A stretch of DNA of 64,000 nt, from contig CADEED010000001.1 of NCBI GenBank assembly GCA_902826225.1, positions 37,517-101,516 on the forward strand, written 5' to 3'. Source of the DNA: an uncultured Pseudomonadota bacterium (GTDB lineage Bacteria; Pseudomonadota; Gammaproteobacteria; Steroidobacterales; Steroidobacteraceae). The notes beneath the pieces are model-generated. The model saw only the letters and a list, made by a program, of their open reading frames with translations. It was not told where the DNA came from and did not search any database. The position numbers and the translations under genes are program-made. Shown piece after piece: positions 61,629-64,000 of this stretch. Within the stretch, counting starts at the first letter, position 1. Each line of letters begins with the position of its first letter.

Positions 61629-62480
61629 ATGCGCTGGCGACAAACCAAGGCGAGTCAGAATGTAGAGGATTACCGCGGCCGCGGCACCGGTGGTGGTGGC
61701 GGCGGCGGCGGGTTCAAGCTCGGCCTCGGTGGCATCGTCGTCGCGGTCATCGCCTACTTCGTCGGCGGACCCGATCTCGTCATGAGCCTGCTGAGCGGCG
61801 CGGGCGCCCCGGCGCAGTCGGAGGCGCCGATCCCGAGCAGCACGCCCGGGGACGAAGGCGGCCAGTTCGTCCAGCATGTTCTCGGCGACACGGAAGAAGC
61901 CTGGTCGGCGCTGTTCCAGCAGGCCGGGCGCCCGTATCCGCCGGCGAAGCTGCGGCTGTTCGACGATGCGATCAGCACGGGCTGCGGCGGCGCGACGTCG
62001 GCGGCAGGTCCCTTCTACTGCCCGGCCGACCAGTACGTGTACATCGACCTCACATTTTTCCGCCAGCTGGAAACCGAATTCGCGGCACAAGGCGATTTCG
62101 CGAAGGCATACGTGATCGCGCACGAAGTGGGCCACCACGTGCAGACGGTGCTCGGCACCTCGGAGCGCGTGCACGCGGCGCGCCAGCGCGGCTCGGAGGC
62201 GGAGTCGAACGAGCTGTCGGTGCGCATGGAACTGCAGGCGGATTGCTTCGCGGGCATCTGGGCGCACTACGCGGACCGCACCAGCCAGGTGGTCGAGGCC
62301 GGCGACATCGAAGAAGCCCTCAACGCCGCGTCGGCGGTCGGCGACGACACGATCCAGAAGCGCGTCCGCGGCAACGTGAACCAGGAGTCGTTCACGCACG
62401 GATCCGGCGCGCAGCGCCAGCAGTGGTTCCGTCGCGGCTACGGATCGGGCCGCGTCGAGGACTGCGACACCTTCCAGTGA
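61629..62480 (+). CDS. YpfJ-type neutral zinc metallopeptidase
   Basis: A 283-residue membrane protein of the YpfJ/zinc-metallopeptidase family. The N-terminus MRWRQTKASQNVEDYRG and a glycine run precede one helix (LGGIVVAVIAYFVGG). The zinc motif HEVGH is at 165-169, followed by ELQADCFAGIWAHYAD with the third ligand glutamate or aspartate, and the end RRGYGSGRVEDCDTF is the typical closing. It starts the plus-strand run YpfJ-GFA-GrpB-DUF3052. Its substrate is unknown; the catalytic part should face the periplasm. Confidence 0.92.
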   Translation: MRWRQTKASQNVEDYRGRGTGGGGGGGGFKLGLGGIVVAVIAYFVGGPDLVMSLLSGAGAPAQSEAPIPSSTPGDEGGQFVQHVLGDTEEAWSALFQQAGRPYPPAKLRLFDDAISTGCGGATSAAGPFYCPADQYVYIDLTFFRQLETEFAAQGDFAKAYVIAHEVGHHVQTVLGTSERVHAARQRGSEAESNELSVRMELQADCFAGIWAHYADRTSQVVEAGDIEEALNAASAVGDDTIQKRVRGNVNQESFTHGSGAQRQQWFRRGYGSGRVEDCDTFQ

Positions 62481-62489
62481 TGAGCCGGC

Positions 62490-62960
62490 ATGACTGACGC
62501 GCGCCAACCGGTCGCGACGGGCGGCTGTCAGTGCGGCGCGGTGCGCTACGCGTTCTATGCGCCGCTCGAGAACAGTCACGTGTGCCACTGCCGCATGTGC
62601 CAGCGCGCGACCGGCGGCCTGTTCGCCGCGCTCGCCGGCGGCGCACTCGCGAATTTCGCGTGGACGCGCGGAACTCCTGCGTTTTTCCCGAGCTCCAATC
62701 TCGCCAGGCGCGCGTTCTGTGAAAAGTGCGGCACGCCCTTGTCGTTCCATTACGAGGATGAGACGGCGCGCATGTACGTGACGATGGGTTCGCTGGATCA
62801 TCCCGAACGCGCCGGCATCGTCAGACAATTCGGCGTCGAGAGCCGGCTGCCGTGGGTGAAGTTCTGCGAGGACATCCCCGGCGAGATCACCGGCAACTCG
62901 GAAGAAGAGCAGCAGTACCTCGCGAAGATGCGTACCAATCAGGGTCCGGCCAGAGAATGA
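62490..62960 (+). CDS. GFA/CENP-V family zinc protein
   Basis: A 156-residue protein of the glutathione-dependent formaldehyde-activating (GFA) family. Zinc cysteines are in GGCQCGAVRY (Cys13, Cys15), CHCRMCQ (32, 34, 37) and FCEKCGTPL (77, 80), the complete family set. Most members do not really process formaldehyde and their activity is open. Nine bp follow the YpfJ gene, and its stop overlaps the GrpB start, so the genes are probably co-transcribed. Confidence 0.88.
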   Translation: MTDARQPVATGGCQCGAVRYAFYAPLENSHVCHCRMCQRATGGLFAALAGGALANFAWTRGTPAFFPSSNLARRAFCEKCGTPLSFHYEDETARMYVTMGSLDHPERAGIVRQFGVESRLPWVKFCEDIPGEITGNSEEEQQYLAKMRTNQGPARE

Positions 62961-63475
62961 ATCACATCGACGAGCCTGTGACGCTCGTTCCCTACGATCC
63001 GAAGTGGACCGACGTCTACGATCAGGAGCGCTTCCGCATTGCGCTCGCGTTCGGCGTGTTTCCGAGCTCGGGCCTGATCCAGCACATCGGCAGCACCGCG
63101 GTGCCGGGGCTGATCTCGAAGCCCGTCATCGATCTCATGCTGGGCGTGCGCGACTGGCCGCCGCCCAACAAGCTCATCAAGGGCATCTGCTCGCTCGGGT
63201 ACGAAAATCTCGGCGAGGCCGGCGTGGTCGAGCGCGTCTACCTGCGCTGCCGCAACGGACAGCATTTCAATGCGCATCTCGTGAAGCGCGGCGGTGAACT
63301 CTGGATCAACAACCTCGCGTTGCGCGACCTGCTCATCCGCGATGCCGCGGCACGCGAGAAGTACGCCGCCGCGAAGATCGCGGCGCTGAGGAAGGGCGCC
63401 GGGCGCCTGCTCGCCTATTCGGAAGCCAAGAACGAGGTCATCGCCGAGCTCATCGCGAAGGCACGTGCCGCGTGA
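62957..63475 (+). CDS. GrpB/UPF0157 nucleotidyltransferase-like protein
   Basis: A 172-residue protein of the GrpB family, distant relatives of nucleotidyltransferases. The opening VTLVPYDPKWTDVYDQER, the active-site region LIQHIGSTAVPGLISKPVID and the helical end KYAAAKIAALRKGAGRLLAY match the family. The ATG at 62957 overlaps the GFA stop (ATGA), which decides the start within a longer open frame. Such proteins may transfer nucleotides to CoA-like or aminoglycoside-like targets; function is unproven. Confidence 0.87.
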   Translation: MNHIDEPVTLVPYDPKWTDVYDQERFRIALAFGVFPSSGLIQHIGSTAVPGLISKPVIDLMLGVRDWPPPNKLIKGICSLGYENLGEAGVVERVYLRCRNGQHFNAHLVKRGGELWINNLALRDLLIRDAAAREKYAAAKIAALRKGAGRLLAYSEAKNEVIAELIAKARAA

Positions 63476-63876
63476 GCGGCTACTCCGGCACACCGCTCGC
63501 GAAGAAGCTCGGGCTGAAGGCTGGCGACCATGTGTGTCTGCTGGGGGCGCCGGCGAGTTACCGGAAGTGGCTGGCGCCGCTGCCCGAGGGCGTGACCTTC
63601 GGCACGAGAATCGCGCCGACGAGCCAGATGGTGCACGTCTTCACCGCGAAGAAGGCGGAACTCGCGAAGACACTGACATCGTGCCGCAAGACGCTGGCGC
63701 CCGACGCCATGGTCTGGGTGTCGTGGCCGAAGAAGGCGTCGAAGGTGGCGACGGACATCACCGAGGACACCATCCGCGCCGTCGCGCTGCCGATGGGCTT
63801 CGTCGACGTGAAGGTATGCGCGGTGGACGAGATCTGGTCGGGACTCAAGCTGGTGGTGAGGAAGGCGCTGAGGTAA
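63472..63876 (+). CDS. DUF3052 family protein
   Basis: A 134-residue cytoplasmic protein starting with GTG overlapping the GrpB stop (GTGA). It begins SGYSGTPLAKKLGLKAGDHV, typical for DUF3052, and has the middle motif DAMVWVSWPKKASKVATDIT and late VAVDEIWSGLKLVVRK-like VCAVDEIWSGLKLVVR. Function is unknown. The TAA stop lies inside a long palindrome, so the last residues may have been set by that insertion; the conserved end RK is preserved. Confidence 0.87.
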   Translation: MSGYSGTPLAKKLGLKAGDHVCLLGAPASYRKWLAPLPEGVTFGTRIAPTSQMVHVFTAKKAELAKTLTSCRKTLAPDAMVWVSWPKKASKVATDITEDTIRAVALPMGFVDVKVCAVDEIWSGLKLVVRKALR

Positions 63877-63928
63877 AGGGGTCAGAGCTATTTTCGGCCG
63901 CCGAAAATAGCTCTGACCCCTTTACCTC
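63870..63928. repeat. Near-perfect 59-bp palindrome (REP/terminator-like)
   Basis: Twenty-nine bases (63870-63898) pair exactly with 63900-63928 around a single central C at 63899. The arm contains AGGGGTCAGAGCTATTTTCG, a word of a kind found in dispersed palindromic elements of several proteobacteria. It lies between the DUF3052 gene and the convergent VOC gene and contains the DUF3052 stop codon. It can act as a terminator for both strands. Confidence 0.8.
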
Positions 63929-63931
63929 CTT

Positions 63932-64000
63932 TTATCTCAGCTGCACCAGATCCCACATCGTCCCGTACAGATCCTTGAACACCGCCACGGTGCCGTACGG
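63932..64000 (-). CDS. VOC-family protein, C-terminal end only
   Basis: The last 22 codons of a minus-strand gene that runs off the window: PYGTVAVFKDLYGTMWDLVQ then LR and TAA. The ending VFKDLYG-x-WDLVQL is typical of glyoxalase/bleomycin-resistance (VOC) proteins, where the glutamate or aspartate near the end may bind metal. The rest lies outside, so no specific function can be given. Confidence 0.7.
   Translation of the reverse strand, partial: PYGTVAVFKDLYGTMWDLVQLR

Overview
The window is a GC-rich, densely coded bacterial chromosome segment. TonB-dependent receptors, lipoproteins, a Tat substrate, an RseA-free ECF sigma factor, HrpB, an OmpR-type two-component pair and a YihY protein all indicate a Gram-negative proteobacterium. 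The mix of plant-polysaccharide enzymes and TonB receptors would fit a gammaproteobacterium of the Steroidobacter/Xanthomonas kind, but this placement is inference; no rRNA is present.

Region 1 (1-12489) is a sugar-acid and rhamnose block. A 5'-truncated oligogalacturonate lyase is followed by a complete rhizobial-type L-rhamnose locus. The minus-strand genes rhaR-rhaS-rhaT-rhaP-rhaQ-rhaK (DeoR regulator, ABC importer, kinase) overlap or nearly touch. They diverge from plus-strand rhaD (aldolase/dehydrogenase fusion), rhaI and an FMN-dependent L-lactate dehydrogenase. Together they convert rhamnose to DHAP and lactate, and lactate to pyruvate. The mutarotase gene rhaU is absent.

Region 2 (12490-20341) holds a small exported protein, a YihY/BrkB protein, and an iron-linked operon (PepSY-like membrane protein, DUF2271, DUF4198, ApbE) with a Fur-box candidate. 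The DUF2271 protein carries an ApbE flavinylation motif. An ECF sigma factor is coupled to a large VWA protein.

Region 3 (20421-32486) contains DUF1080, a CapK/FemAB-like pair, a decayed gene, and a hydroxyproline-type catabolic cluster (permease, DapA-like deaminase, DadA-like oxidase, GntR/FCD regulator) with a 10-bp site shared between two promoters. An exported amidase, an MFS remnant and a Cpx-like two-component/Spy set follow.

Region 4 (32625-52432) is a polysaccharide-utilisation block: GH5, GH78 rhamnosidase, trehalase, a TonB receptor, a debranching-enzyme-like protein, a PQQ-type sugar dehydrogenase, a PL10 pectate lyase, a permease and a second TonB receptor. A divergent pair, PrnB/IDO-like heme protein and kynureninase-like PLP enzyme, interrupts it.

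Region 5 (52545-64000) holds the most striking element: on the minus strand a tRNA-Ile(CAU) gene is split in its anticodon loop by a 263-nt group I intron with recognisable P1, P2, P6, P7 and P9 parts. After it come an SPFH protein with an Arc-like DNA-binding protein, a thioredoxin-fold lipoprotein, PhoX, HrpB, a YpfJ-type metalloprotease, GFA, GrpB and DUF3052 proteins, a near-perfect 59-bp palindrome, and the end of a VOC-family gene.
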